This document shows, piece by piece, positions 34,391 to 43,581 of a stretch of DNA of 64,000 bases (positions are counted from its first letter, which is position 1; each line of letters starts with the position of its first letter). The translations under genes were made by a program, and so were the position numbers. Under the pieces are notes generated by a model. That model ran no database searches. It had not been told where the DNA came from and worked only from the letters and a program-made list of their open reading frames with translations. This stretch comes from Neisseria uirgultaei (GTDB lineage: Bacteria; Pseudomonadota; Gammaproteobacteria; Burkholderiales; Neisseriaceae): NCBI RefSeq assembly GCF_962719845.1, contig NZ_CAUIYF010000005.1, positions 62,001 through 126,000 of the forward strand, written 5' to 3'.

Positions 34391-35809
34391 TTATTTTTTT
34401 ATATTTTGATTCATACGCTGCAGCAGCCGGCTCATCAGCATAACGACTTCTTCAGGAAGCCTGTCCGCACGTTCCCTCAATACCCTTAAAAACTGCCCCA
34501 ACCTATCCCAATCTTCAGTACGTTCATAAATATCGATCAACGTAATATAAAGCTGGGACTCGTCAGAATATTTCAATACCGCCTGCTCCAACACATCCAT
34601 TGCCGCCTCAATCTGACCATACATCAGCAACGACTCTACTTCTTTAACCGCATCGTCTGCCGGAGACGAACCGGTGTTGATCAACGAAGAATCTTGAAGC
34701 ACCAAATCCCGATGTTGCGCTTTGAATTTCTGTATATTTTTCGGCAGATATCCGTGCCCCATACCGATGTCTTTGATTTGCTGGTCGTTCGGCCCCTTTT
34801 CCAAATCATCGAAAACTTCATGGTAACCCAGGCTGTACCCCCACCCCAGCATCCGCTCTTTAACCTGCCTGCCGTAGTTGCCCAACGTTTGGTAAAGTTT
34901 CCACAAATGTCCGGCAAAACGGTCTATGTCCGCGTGTTGGTAATCGAGTTTCAATGCATCGATAATCAGGTTTGCAGGTTTTTCGGAAGTTTGGATGGCA
35001 CGGTCGTATTGTTTCGATGCCGTTTCGTAGCTGACTTTGTCTTTAAGGATTTTTGCACCTTGATCGGCACGGACCAGACCGGCAATCGCACCGATTTCCT
35101 CTTGGCTGATCCCGGACACGTCTTTTTTGCCCCGCACAATCGGGATGCGCTTGATTTCTTCGGCTCCATAAGCCTTACCGCCGGCATCCGGCTGGGGCGA
35201 TGCGGAAGCTGCCGTCGCAGAACCGCCTTCCGCGCGTTTTTCAATCTCCTGAATGCCCCATCCCAAACCTTCTTCCGCCAAGACGCGGATACGCAAATGG
35301 TTGGGATCGCGCTGTAATGCCTGTTCGATATATTTTGCCAAAAGTTCGGAAGGAATCAGTCTGCCGTATTTTTGCAGATTGTCTGCTAAAACATCGACAT
35401 CCCCCACTTCGAGATTGATATCGAGCAGCTCGCGGATAAGGTTTTCAGGTTTCGCTTCACCATCCGGAATGCCGTCCAGATAGGCAGCCAAAGACTCGGC
35501 AGCCTTGCCCTGATAACCGAACTGCTTATAAACCTGATATTCCGTCAGCGGATCGACTTCTTGCGCGGATACTGCCGCAGATGCGGTCTCGGCGCTCTCA
35601 TTCCAAGAAAATCCCGTCTGCGTGCCGTCTGAAACCGATTGGTCAACCTGATCGACCCAGTCCGAATCATTGCTTCCGGGCGGCTGCCCCTGCGTATTGC
35701 CGACACCTTGGGATTTGCGCTTCGGTGTTTTCTTACCCTGCTTCGCACGCATAACCAAAAGCACCAGCAATACCGCCAGTGCCAGACCGATAATTAATGA
35801 GTTTTCCAA
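34391..35809 (-). CDS. FimV-like membrane-anchored TPR protein
   Basis: 472 aa. One N-terminal membrane helix (residues 4-20), a basic stretch, a low-complexity acidic linker (about 30-80), then Asp-Pro-Leu-Thr-Glu-Tyr-Gln-Val-Tyr-Lys-Gln-Phe-Gly-Tyr (about 85-100), a motif like the FimV C-terminal domain. TPR-type helices follow at about 95-185 and 395-470. FimV proteins organise polar type IV pilus and signalling assemblies in Pseudomonas. First gene of the five-gene operon. Confidence 0.72.
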   Translation of the reverse strand: MENSLIIGLALAVLLVLLVMRAKQGKKTPKRKSQGVGNTQGQPPGSNDSDWVDQVDQSVSDGTQTGFSWNESAETASAAVSAQEVDPLTEYQVYKQFGYQGKAAESLAAYLDGIPDGEAKPENLIRELLDINLEVGDVDVLADNLQKYGRLIPSELLAKYIEQALQRDPNHLRIRVLAEEGLGWGIQEIEKRAEGGSATAASASPQPDAGGKAYGAEEIKRIPIVRGKKDVSGISQEEIGAIAGLVRADQGAKILKDKVSYETASKQYDRAIQTSEKPANLIIDALKLDYQHADIDRFAGHLWKLYQTLGNYGRQVKERMLGWGYSLGYHEVFDDLEKGPNDQQIKDIGMGHGYLPKNIQKFKAQHRDLVLQDSSLINTGSSPADDAVKEVESLLMYGQIEAAMDVLEQAVLKYSDESQLYITLIDIYERTEDWDRLGQFLRVLRERADRLPEEVVMLMSRLLQRMNQNIKK

Positions 35810-36062
35810 AGGATACTCCCGATACCGTAACGAGCGGATAGCTAACTGCCTGCAACGGCAATTGTCCGCTTTTATTATTAACGATTTACTGAAATAGACT
35901 TGTAAGTTTCAAATCATACCATAATTTAACGTTTGACAATATGCCTTCTGCACAAGCCTTGCCATATGACCTTTTATGTTTTATACGTTTAAATGTATTT
36001 GTCGGGCACTATCTGTTTGCACCCCCTTCCTTAATTATTCTTTTCCTTTGATTTCCAAAAAG

Positions 36063-37394
36063 TTATTTTCCTGTTTGCGGCAACAAATCGAATACGGCGA
36101 CAGACTCGGTATGGGATGTCTGGGCAAACATATTCATTATCCCTGCCTGGCTGAGCATATAGCCTTTTTCAACCAACACGCCCGCATCCCGTGCCAAAGT
36201 GGAAGGATTGCAGGATACATAAACGATTTTTTGCGGAAGGTAGGGTGTATGCAGCGATTTGACGACTTCATACGCACCGCTTCTGGGAGGATCTATCAAC
36301 ATTTTGTCAAATTTCCCCCATGAGGCCACCATATTCTCGGTGCAATCAAAGAGGTTGGCAGCAATAAAATCTGTTTGTCCGCCGCAACCGTTTAACCGTG
36401 CATTTTGCCGGGCACGCCCGACCAGGTTTTCCGCACCTTCGACACCAACCACACTCGCTCCACTCTTGGCTATGGGCAGACTGAAATTGCCCAAACCGCA
36501 AAACAAGTCTGCAACTCGCTCACCCTGACATATATCGAGCATTTTTACGGCGCGTGAAACCATCAGCCGGTTGGTATCGGTATTGATTTGTGTAAAATCT
36601 CCCGGACGGAACGGCATTTCAATGCCGAACTCAGGTAATGTATATTTTAATGTTTTGTCTGTTTTGGGATAAAACGGTTGCGATACGCCCCCTTCGATTT
36701 GCAGCCAAACCTGCCAGCCGTCCGACAATTCCGAATCAAACCACTGTCGAATCCGGTTTTCTTCGTTCTGCCGAAGTTTGCTTTTGAACGCGATGTTCAA
36801 TACGGTGATTTCACTGCCGCGATAAAACTCGGCAAAACGGGCAACACTTCCCTCTTCCGCCAAATCCTGCAAAAGCCCCCTGATGGCGGGCAGTTTGTCC
36901 GAAACCGACTTCGGAAGAAGCATACATGACGAAATATCCACCACATCATTCGTTTTCTTTGCCTGAAACCCCAGTTTCAGACGGCATGATTTATCTAATG
37001 ATACACTGAACCGCGCCCTATCCCGATAATGCCATACATGTCCGTAAATCGGCGGCAATATCTGCTTCGGTTTGACCTTACCGATACGCTCCAACTGCTC
37101 TTCCATCATCCTTTGTTTGAACGCCACCTGCGCTGTCGGAGAAATATGTTGCAGGGAACAACCGCCGCAGCGTTCAAAATAACGGCACTGCGGGACGGTA
37201 CGCTCATCCGAAACTTTGAATATCGTTACTGTTTCCGCTTCGTCAAACTGCTTTTTCTGTTTGGTAATCCGAAAACCGACCCTTTCAGACGGCAATGCCC
37301 CTTTAATAAAAACCGTTTTGCCGCCAACCTTTGCCACACCCCTGCCTTCATAATCCAAGGCGGAAATTTCCGCGACATTTGTTTCCGTTGCCAT
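36063..37394 (-). CDS. rlmD: 23S rRNA (uracil-5-)-methyltransferase RlmD
   Basis: 443 aa from the ATG at 37394; an upstream in-frame start would overlap the ldt leader. TRAM domain (about 5-60), 4Fe-4S Cys cluster Cys-X5-Cys-Gly-Gly-Cys (about 80-90), and SAM methyltransferase with Asp-Leu-Phe-Cys-Gly-Leu-Gly-Asn-Phe, Asp-Pro-Pro-Arg and the catalytic Cys in Tyr-Val-Ser-Cys-Asn-Pro. It methylates U1939 of 23S rRNA in E. coli. It is divergent from the L,D-transpeptidase gene. The 250 bp downstream (35810-36062) hold no feature that I recognise. Confidence 0.93.
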   Translation of the reverse strand: MATETNVAEISALDYEGRGVAKVGGKTVFIKGALPSERVGFRITKQKKQFDEAETVTIFKVSDERTVPQCRYFERCGGCSLQHISPTAQVAFKQRMMEEQLERIGKVKPKQILPPIYGHVWHYRDRARFSVSLDKSCRLKLGFQAKKTNDVVDISSCMLLPKSVSDKLPAIRGLLQDLAEEGSVARFAEFYRGSEITVLNIAFKSKLRQNEENRIRQWFDSELSDGWQVWLQIEGGVSQPFYPKTDKTLKYTLPEFGIEMPFRPGDFTQINTDTNRLMVSRAVKMLDICQGERVADLFCGLGNFSLPIAKSGASVVGVEGAENLVGRARQNARLNGCGGQTDFIAANLFDCTENMVASWGKFDKMLIDPPRSGAYEVVKSLHTPYLPQKIVYVSCNPSTLARDAGVLVEKGYMLSQAGIMNMFAQTSHTESVAVFDLLPQTGK

Positions 37395-37499
37395 TACCCA
37401 ATCCGTCCGCACTGTACCGAAGCGCATATTTTCGCACAAAACCGCGCGGTTTCAGGTATGATTTGCCGAAAATCCGTTGGACACACGCCATATTTTGAT

Positions 37500-38480
37500 A
37501 TGAATAAAACAATCTGCATCACTGCCGCACTGTCTATAACCAGTTTTTCATACGCGCATACAGTTATTCCCGATGTCTCCCCCGTCGCACAAGGTCAACA
37601 TGTCTTCATTAACATCCCCCAGCAACGCCTGTTTCTCTACACCGACGGCAAACTGACCAAGGTTTATCCCGTTGCAGTAGGTCGGGCAATGACGCAAACC
37701 AATCTAGGCGAACATAAAATCGGGGCGAAAGCCTATAACCCTGTTTGGCACATCCCCAAATCCATACAGAAAGAACGCGGCGACGGCGTAAAAACCATAG
37801 CCGCCGGCCCGGACAACCCTTTGGGGCCGGTTTTTGTCCGCTTAGGCGACCCGAAACTCGGTTTGGGCATACACGGAACCAATGCGCCGACCAGCGTCCC
37901 CGGGGTTCGGAGTCACGGCTGCGTCCGCATGAAATCGCCCGACGCGCTCGAGTTTGCCAAAACCATCGCCAGCGGCTCGCCCGCCTCCGTCATCTATCAA
38001 ATGGCGGGGCTCAATGAAGATGCGGATCGCAACCTGTGGCTTGCCGCCTTCCGCGACCCCTACGGCAAAAACAACCTTGACACCGCCTCCCTGAAAAAAA
38101 GCATCGGGCAATGGGCAAAAACACAGGGCAAAACCATCGCGCCCGAGAAAGTCGATGCCGTACTCAAAGACCGCACCGGATTGGCCGTCTGCCTGACCTG
38201 CGGCAAAAACGGCAAGATGAAGATGCCGCTCAAATCGCTGGCGTGGATACAGGGTTCTTCCTCATACAGCCAAGCTGAAGCACCTAAGCCGAAAATTACC
38301 CGGGTTAACCCTGTCGAACAGCCGGTTCCCCAAGCTGCCGAACAACCTCCGGTTCAAATCGTCCACCCCATTCCCGACCTGCCGCCGGCCGATGTCGAAC
38401 CGGTTACCGAATCCGTACATCAGGCAGAAACTGAAACTTTTAAAAATACTGCTTCCGAACCGTTTGATTCGCTGTTCTAA
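37500..38480 (+). CDS. L,D-transpeptidase (YkuD family), periplasmic
   Basis: 326 aa from the ATG at 37500; signal peptide to about residue 19 (Tyr-Ala-His). YkuD catalytic motif His-Gly-Thr-Asn ... Ser-His-Gly-Cys-Val-Arg-Met with catalytic C141. It acts on peptidoglycan stem peptides (3-3 cross-links, carboxypeptidase or protein anchoring). A Pro/Glu-rich tail of about 70 residues with no known domain follows the catalytic part. A TATGAT -10-like box lies about 40 bp upstream. Confidence 0.9.
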   Translation: MNKTICITAALSITSFSYAHTVIPDVSPVAQGQHVFINIPQQRLFLYTDGKLTKVYPVAVGRAMTQTNLGEHKIGAKAYNPVWHIPKSIQKERGDGVKTIAAGPDNPLGPVFVRLGDPKLGLGIHGTNAPTSVPGVRSHGCVRMKSPDALEFAKTIASGSPASVIYQMAGLNEDADRNLWLAAFRDPYGKNNLDTASLKKSIGQWAKTQGKTIAPEKVDAVLKDRTGLAVCLTCGKNGKMKMPLKSLAWIQGSSSYSQAEAPKPKITRVNPVEQPVPQAAEQPPVQIVHPIPDLPPADVEPVTESVHQAETETFKNTASEPFDSLF

Positions 38481-38502
38481 ATCCGTCTCCCCACCGGAAA
38501 AC

Positions 38503-38535
38503 AAAATGCCGTCTGAACGCTTCAGACGGCATTTT
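38503..38535. terminator. Bidirectional inverted DUS terminator
   Basis: AAAATGCCGTCTGAA, a 3-base loop and TTCAGACGGCATTTT between the convergent L,D-transpeptidase and PepSY genes. Confidence 0.88.
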
Positions 38536-38558
38536 GGTTCATCTTTCCATCAAAGGAA

Positions 38559-38843
38559 TCAGCGATCGAGCTGCTCTTTGATGATTTTCAGGTCGGGGTA
38601 AGACAACACGATGTCGTATTCGCGGCCGTCTTTATAGGCTTCCACTTCCAAAACAGGTTTGCCCCAATGGTCGTCTGCATCGACATCGTGAACCTGATAA
38701 CCGCGCTGTTCCAACATTTTCACGGCTTTCGTGCGGTTTTGTTCAAAATGGGGATCGCTGTAAATCTGACGCTCGGCAGAGTCGCTGGCAAATGCAGCAG
38801 CGGCACTCAGGGAAACAATGGCAGCCAATAACAGTTTTTTCAT
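38559..38843 (-). CDS. Small periplasmic PepSY-domain protein
   Basis: 94 aa from the ATG at 38843. Cleavable signal peptide ending Ala-Phe-Ala-Ser near residue 20. The mature 75 residues form one PepSY-like unit (Val-Leu-Glu-Val-Glu-Ala-Tyr-Lys-Asp-Gly-Arg-Glu-Tyr-Asp-Ile). PepSY domains are proposed to modulate peptidases; the specific role is unknown. Confidence 0.8.
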   Translation of the reverse strand: MKKLLLAAIVSLSAAAAFASDSAERQIYSDPHFEQNRTKAVKMLEQRGYQVHDVDADDHWGKPVLEVEAYKDGREYDIVLSYPDLKIIKEQLDR

Positions 38844-38961
38844 TTCCAGTCCTTTCTTAATCGACTTATTGAACAAGATGTGTTTTTCAATGCCGCCATT
38901 AAAACACAGCAAAATTAGGTTTGAATTAGCAGGAAGTTAAGAAGCGTAAATGCCGTCTGAA

Positions 38962-38990
38962 AAAACAGAGCCGTCAAACGGCTCTGTTTT
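38962..38990 (-). terminator. Rho-independent terminator after aspS
   Basis: AAAACAGAGCCGT pairs perfectly with ACGGCTCTGTTTT around a 3-base loop, 2 bases past the aspS stop. Confidence 0.9.
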
Positions 38991-38992
38991 CC

Positions 38993-40801
38993 TTATGCTT
39001 CTTTGGTTTCGGCCGCCTTTTGGCGCAGGCGCAGGCTCAATTCGCGCAACTGCTTGTCGTCCACGCTGTTGGGCGCGTTGGTCAGCAGGCATTGGGCGCG
39101 TTGGGTTTTCGGAAAGGCAATCACGTCGCGGATGGATTCGGCACCGGTCATCAGCGTTACCAGACGGTCGAGGCCGAATGCCAAACCGCCGTGCGGAGGC
39201 GCACCGAATTTCAGATTGTCCAAGAGGAAGCCGAATTTCTCTTGTTGCTCTTCAGGGCTGATTTTCAGCGCGGCAAACACTTTCTCTTGTACGTCTGCAC
39301 GGTGGATACGGATAGAGCCGCCGCCGATTTCCCAGCCGTTCAATACCATATCGTAGGCACGGGCCAGGCAGTTTGCAGGGTCGGAAACCATCAGGTCTTC
39401 ATGGCCTTCTTTAGGCGCGGTAAACGGATGGTGTACGGCAACGTAGCGGTCGGCTTCTTCGTCGTATTCGAACATTGGGAAATCGACAACCCACAAAGGT
39501 TTCCATTCGTCTACGAAGTAGTCGTTGTCCTTGCCGTGTTCCAAGCCGACTTTGATACGCAGCGCGCCGATGGCTTCGTTCACGACTTTGGCTTTGTCTG
39601 CGCCGAAGAAGATGATGTCGCCGTTTTGCGCGCCGGTACGCTTGATGATTTCTTTCAGGGCGTTTTCGGACAGGAATTTCACGATTGGAGATTGCAGGCC
39701 GCTGTCTTCGCCGTTGGAAAGGTTGCCGACATCGTTCACTTTGATGTATGCCAAACCTTTCGCGCCGTAGATGCCGACAAATTTGGTGTATTCGTCGATT
39801 TCTTTGCGGCTGAATTTCGCGCCGTTCGGTACGCGCAGGGCGACTACGCGGCCGCCTTTCATGTCGGCTGCGCCACGGAAAACTTTAAATTCTTCCGTTT
39901 TCATCAGGTCGGTCAGCTCGGTAAATTTCAAGTTGATACGCATATCCGGTTTGTCAGAGCCGTAGTAAAACATGGCTTCAGAGTAAGGCATACGTGGGAA
40001 GTCGCCCAGATCTACATTCAAGGCATCTTTGAAGACTTGTTTCGCCATACCTTCGGTGATGTCCATAATTTCATCCTCGTTCAAGAACGAGGTTTCCAAG
40101 TCGATTTGAGTGAATTCAGGTTGACGGTCGGCACGCAAGTCTTCGTCACGGAAACATTTGGTGATTTGGTAGTAACGGTCGAAACCCGCCACCATCAACA
40201 GTTGTTTGAACAATTGCGGAGATTGCGGCAGAGCGAAGAATTCGCCCGGATGAACGCGGCTCGGCACGAGGTAGTCGCGCGCGCCTTCCGGAGTGGAGCG
40301 GGTCAGCATCGGCGTTTCAATGTCGATGAAGCCTTGCGCATCCAGATAACGGCGAACGCCCATAGCGACTTGATAACGCAGGCGCAGGTTGCGCTGCATC
40401 ACAGGGCGGCGCAGGTCGATAACGCGGTTGGTCAGGCGCACGTTTTCGCTGATGTTTTCATCGTCGATTTGGAACGGAGGCGTAGCGGCAGCGTTCAAGA
40501 CTTCGATTTCTTTGGCGAGGATTTCGATTTTGCCGGAAATCATTTTGTCGTTGGTTGTACCTTCAGGACGGTTGCGTACGCGACCGGTAATGCTCAAAAC
40601 GTATTCGTTGCGGGAGGAATCGGCAGCGGCAAACGCTTCCGGAGTGTCGGGGTCAATCACGATTTGGACGATGCCTTCGCGGTCGCGCAGGTCGATAAAA
40701 ATCACACCGCCGTGGTCGCGCCGGCGGTGTACCCAGCCTTTGACGGTAACGGTTTGGTCTAAGTATTGCTCGCTGATCAGGCCGCAATAGTTGGTACGCA
40801 T
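38993..40801 (-). CDS. aspS: Aspartyl-tRNA synthetase
   Basis: 602 aa, the bacterial length. N-terminal OB anticodon-binding domain ([12 protein letters not shown]), class II catalytic core with [10 protein letters not shown] (motif 2) and Gly-Leu-Ala-Phe-Gly-Leu-Asp-Arg (motif 3), and the GAD insertion. Neisseria has a transamidation route for Asn-tRNA, so this enzyme may be non-discriminating; sequence alone does not prove it. Confidence 0.96.
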   Translation of the reverse strand: MRTNYCGLISEQYLDQTVTVKGWVHRRRDHGGVIFIDLRDREGIVQIVIDPDTPEAFAAADSSRNEYVLSITGRVRNRPEGTTNDKMISGKIEILAKEIEVLNAAATPPFQIDDENISENVRLTNRVIDLRRPVMQRNLRLRYQVAMGVRRYLDAQGFIDIETPMLTRSTPEGARDYLVPSRVHPGEFFALPQSPQLFKQLLMVAGFDRYYQITKCFRDEDLRADRQPEFTQIDLETSFLNEDEIMDITEGMAKQVFKDALNVDLGDFPRMPYSEAMFYYGSDKPDMRINLKFTELTDLMKTEEFKVFRGAADMKGGRVVALRVPNGAKFSRKEIDEYTKFVGIYGAKGLAYIKVNDVGNLSNGEDSGLQSPIVKFLSENALKEIIKRTGAQNGDIIFFGADKAKVVNEAIGALRIKVGLEHGKDNDYFVDEWKPLWVVDFPMFEYDEEADRYVAVHHPFTAPKEGHEDLMVSDPANCLARAYDMVLNGWEIGGGSIRIHRADVQEKVFAALKISPEEQQEKFGFLLDNLKFGAPPHGGLAFGLDRLVTLMTGAESIRDVIAFPKTQRAQCLLTNAPNSVDDKQLRELSLRLRQKAAETKEA

Positions 40802-40858
40802 AAAATCACCTTTTATTGATTTAAACTGAAAACAGAAAATGCCGTCTGAACGGCGGCT

Positions 40859-41560
40859 TTATTGTTGTTCGGGCAACTCCGCCTTTTCAGGCGGCATAGG
40901 TCCTGCCAATGTTTTGACGGGCAGGTCGTCAGGGATGACCATACCCAGCGAAATCACATATTTCAACGCTTCGTCCACGCTCATATCGAGTTCGCGCACA
41001 TCGCTTTTCTTTACCATAATATAGTAACCGCCGGTCGGGTTGGGCGTGGTCGGGACATACACGGAAAGATAATCGCCGTCCTGCGGCAATGCTGCCTTAA
41101 CCGCATTCGACACCTGCCCGGACACGAATGCGATTGTCCAAATACCCGATTGGGGAAATGGCACGAGTACCGGCGTTTTAAACGAACGGCTGCTGTCGGA
41201 AAGCAGGGACTCGGATACTTTTTTCACACTCGAATAGATGGATTTGACAACCGGAATCCGCCCCAACAGGCTGTCCCACGCGGCGAGAACCTGCCGGCCC
41301 AATACGTTGGCGGCAAACAATCCGGTTACGAACAATACGGCAATGGCAACGATAACGCCCAGCCCCGGGATATTGAAGCCCAAAACATATTGTGGCCGCC
41401 ATTGCTTCGGCAGCAGGTTGACGAGCTGGTCGGACGCGGAAACGATATAGGAAATCACCCAAACCGTTACCGCAATCGGCAGCCAGACCAAAATGCCCGT
41501 AATCAGATATTTTTTTAACGCCTTGGCAGCTTTGCCGCCTTCGGCCGCAGGTTCCGTCAT
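40859..41560 (-). CDS. DUF502 inner membrane protein
   Basis: 233 aa from the ATG at 41560. Two hydrophobic segments (about 20-40 and 65-90), with Gly-Arg-Ile-Pro-Val-Val-Lys-Ser-Ile-Tyr-Ser-Ser-Val-Lys and Pro-Thr-Thr-Pro-Asn-Pro-Thr-Gly-Gly-Tyr, the DUF502 hallmarks. Function unknown. It is 57 bp upstream of aspS on the same strand, a conserved pairing in betaproteobacteria as far as I recall. Confidence 0.87.
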   Translation of the reverse strand: MTEPAAEGGKAAKALKKYLITGILVWLPIAVTVWVISYIVSASDQLVNLLPKQWRPQYVLGFNIPGLGVIVAIAVLFVTGLFAANVLGRQVLAAWDSLLGRIPVVKSIYSSVKKVSESLLSDSSRSFKTPVLVPFPQSGIWTIAFVSGQVSNAVKAALPQDGDYLSVYVPTTPNPTGGYYIMVKKSDVRELDMSVDEALKYVISLGMVIPDDLPVKTLAGPMPPEKAELPEQQ

Positions 41561-41659
41561 CTTGCTTGATTCCGACAAAGTCCGTACAAACCGCACATTA
41601 TACGCGTTTGCCCGGATTCAAACGAATTTTTTATCCCGCCCCGCCAAACCGTCGGCGGC

Positions 41660-41694
41660 TTCAGACGGCACGGCAACTTGATATGCCGTCTGAA
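41660..41694 (-). terminator. Inverted DUS hairpin after pldA
   Basis: TTCAGACGGCA ... TGCCGTCTGAA with a 13-bp loop, 8 bases past the pldA stop. Confidence 0.7.
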
Positions 41695-41702
41695 CACGCG
41701 GT

Positions 41703-42830
41703 TCAGATACCGTCCCAGTCGTTGAACATCAACCCGATACCGATACCGTTTTGCTTGTGGTTGTAATCGATCAGGCTTTCCCCGTAACCGTGGAATCCGC
41801 GTACCACGCCTTTGAGTTTGCCCTTAATCGGAAACGTGTAGGCGGCTTCAATCGCGCCGTAGCCCGTTTTGGGGTTGTAGCGCAATACGGAATACACATT
41901 CTTCCTGTCATTCAAACGGTACTGAACTTTCACATCGCCATACCCCATATAATCGGCAATATCGGGATTGTCGTTTTTATCGCCGCTCTGATCGAACTCA
42001 CGCACCCACACGCGCGGAATTACCGTCAATTTGCCCCACTCCATGCCTGCCATGGCATAAATCCTGTTCCACGAACGCGATTCGGGACGGCTCTGTCCGT
42101 TGGACTGGTGGACAAAACCCGCACCGAGCATACGCAGCCTACCGCCAAAGGGAAGGTCTGCCTTCACAGGCTGGGTCAGGAAAATTTCAGGTTTGTAATC
42201 CGTATTGCGGAACGGCGCGGATTTCCTGCCTTGGTTGTAAATCTGCCAATCGGATTTTTGGGTGTAGCCGAACCACAGATCCGCGCGGGTTTTAAACAAA
42301 TCTTCGGCAATTTTGCTTTTAAACGAAACCTGCAATTTGGTTTCCGCACGTTTCTGCTGTCCGAATTTTTCCTGCGCAGTCGTACCGCGCGTCGGCGAAC
42401 TCGGGGCATAGTTGGGCGAACTGTTGTACCAAACCGGCATAAGGTACATCGGATTGTGTTCGCGCACGCCCAACAGCCCGCGCAAATCGTTTTTGTCCAA
42501 GTCGTACATCAGGCTCAAAGGCGTATAGATGTCGGCGGTTTCGCCCACACTGTCGGTAGGAAGCGCATCCCCGCCTTTTTCAACAACAATGACCGCCTCG
42601 CCCTTATCCAGACTGCTGCGGACGGTTTCCGTCAGATTGAGTACGGTTTTCGACTCCCGCCCTTCCTGCCCTGCCGAAGACGGAAGCTGTGCCGCAAAAA
42701 TCCTGTCGTAACACGCCAAACGCGTAACATTGTCCGTCAAAGCGGCGCATTGCAGCGCGGTCTCTCCAAAAGCGGATGCCATCGGCAACAGTCCTGTCAA
42801 AAGGATATAGCGCATATTCCGTGTATTCAT
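41703..42830 (-). CDS. pldA: Outer membrane phospholipase A1
   Basis: 375 aa from the ATG at 42830 with GGAG upstream; signal peptide to about residue 20 (Ala-Ser-Ala-Phe-Gly). A 12-strand beta-barrel with the catalytic stretch Phe-Val-His-Gln-Ser-Asn-Gly-Gln-Ser ... Ser-Trp-Asn-Arg-Ile-Tyr giving the His-Ser-Asn triad of OMPLA. The N-terminal 110 residues before the barrel are longer than in E. coli. It hydrolyses outer membrane phospholipids when asymmetry is lost. Confidence 0.92.
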   Translation of the reverse strand: MNTRNMRYILLTGLLPMASAFGETALQCAALTDNVTRLACYDRIFAAQLPSSAGQEGRESKTVLNLTETVRSSLDKGEAVIVVEKGGDALPTDSVGETADIYTPLSLMYDLDKNDLRGLLGVREHNPMYLMPVWYNSSPNYAPSSPTRGTTAQEKFGQQKRAETKLQVSFKSKIAEDLFKTRADLWFGYTQKSDWQIYNQGRKSAPFRNTDYKPEIFLTQPVKADLPFGGRLRMLGAGFVHQSNGQSRPESRSWNRIYAMAGMEWGKLTVIPRVWVREFDQSGDKNDNPDIADYMGYGDVKVQYRLNDRKNVYSVLRYNPKTGYGAIEAAYTFPIKGKLKGVVRGFHGYGESLIDYNHKQNGIGIGLMFNDWDGI

Positions 42831-42936
42831 CTCCACCCCCATTGTCAGCATATTGGTTTTCAGACGGCATTTTATAGCGGATTCGGATAAAAAACCGCAC
42901 CCTTTCCGCCATTTCGGGATTTTGCCCCCACAATGC

Positions 42937-43008
42937 AAAAACCCCGAAACCGTCGGGCTTCAGGGTTTTTTGCTTATTACATATAAAAAACCGCCTTGGC
43001 GGTTTTGC
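42937..43008 (-). terminator. Two tandem terminators after rpsT
   Basis: AAAACCGCC-tt-GGCGGTTTT (42987-43006) lies 7 bases past the rpsT stop. A second hairpin, AAAAACCC ... AGGGTTTTTT (42937-42971), follows. Confidence 0.8.
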
Positions 43009-43013
43009 AAAAA

Positions 43014-43277
43014 TCAAGCCAGTGCTTTTACTTTTGCAGACAGACGGCTTTTGTGGCGCGCCGCTTTGTTTTTGTGGAACACGCCTTTGTCGGCGATGCG
43101 GTCGATGACTTTGACGGACTCTTGGTAAACCGCTTGTGCGGCAGCTTTATCGCCTGCTTCGACTGCTTTCAATACTTTTTTCACTGCGGTGCGGAATGCG
43201 GTACGCAGGCTAGCGTTGTGGGCGCGTTGTTTGACGGACTGGCGGGCACGTTTGCGTGCTTGTGCGCTGTTTGCCAT
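43014..43277 (-). CDS. rpsT: 30S ribosomal protein S20
   Basis: 87 aa, very basic, Ala-Asn-Ser-Ala-Gln-Ala-Arg-Lys-Arg at the N terminus and the Lys/Ala helical body of S20. Start ATG preceded by CAGGAGA. S20 binds 16S rRNA early in 30S assembly. It stands alone, as it usually does. Confidence 0.97.
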
Positions 43278-43581
43278 ATTGGAATCTCCTGGAAGAAAAA
43301 TAAATTCTGTAAACGCGCAATTTTAAAGGGGGTTTACATTATATGCAAGCCTTTTCTCTCTATCCGCCCGTCGGACACCCTGACAGCGCAGGAAAACGGC
43401 AAAATCGGGCGACCGTTTTCCTCCCCTTTTGGAAACGGGGTAATTTTTTAGGAAAATCAGTCCAATATCGCTTTGAGTTTGCACAAATTTACTTTACAAT
43501 GCCCAAACCTTGCGCCGAGGTAACGATGGGGCGCGGGGATTTCTTTTTTTTTCCAACCTCTTTCATCAGGAATCTGCCCGT

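Noticed and set aside
39020..40762. 580-codon open frame antisense to aspS
   Set aside because: It is a mirror of the highly conserved aspS coding strand. It has no ribosome site and no recognisable protein features. Similar antisense frames at 5114-6289 and 6643-7884 are shadows of the antiporter and permease genes.
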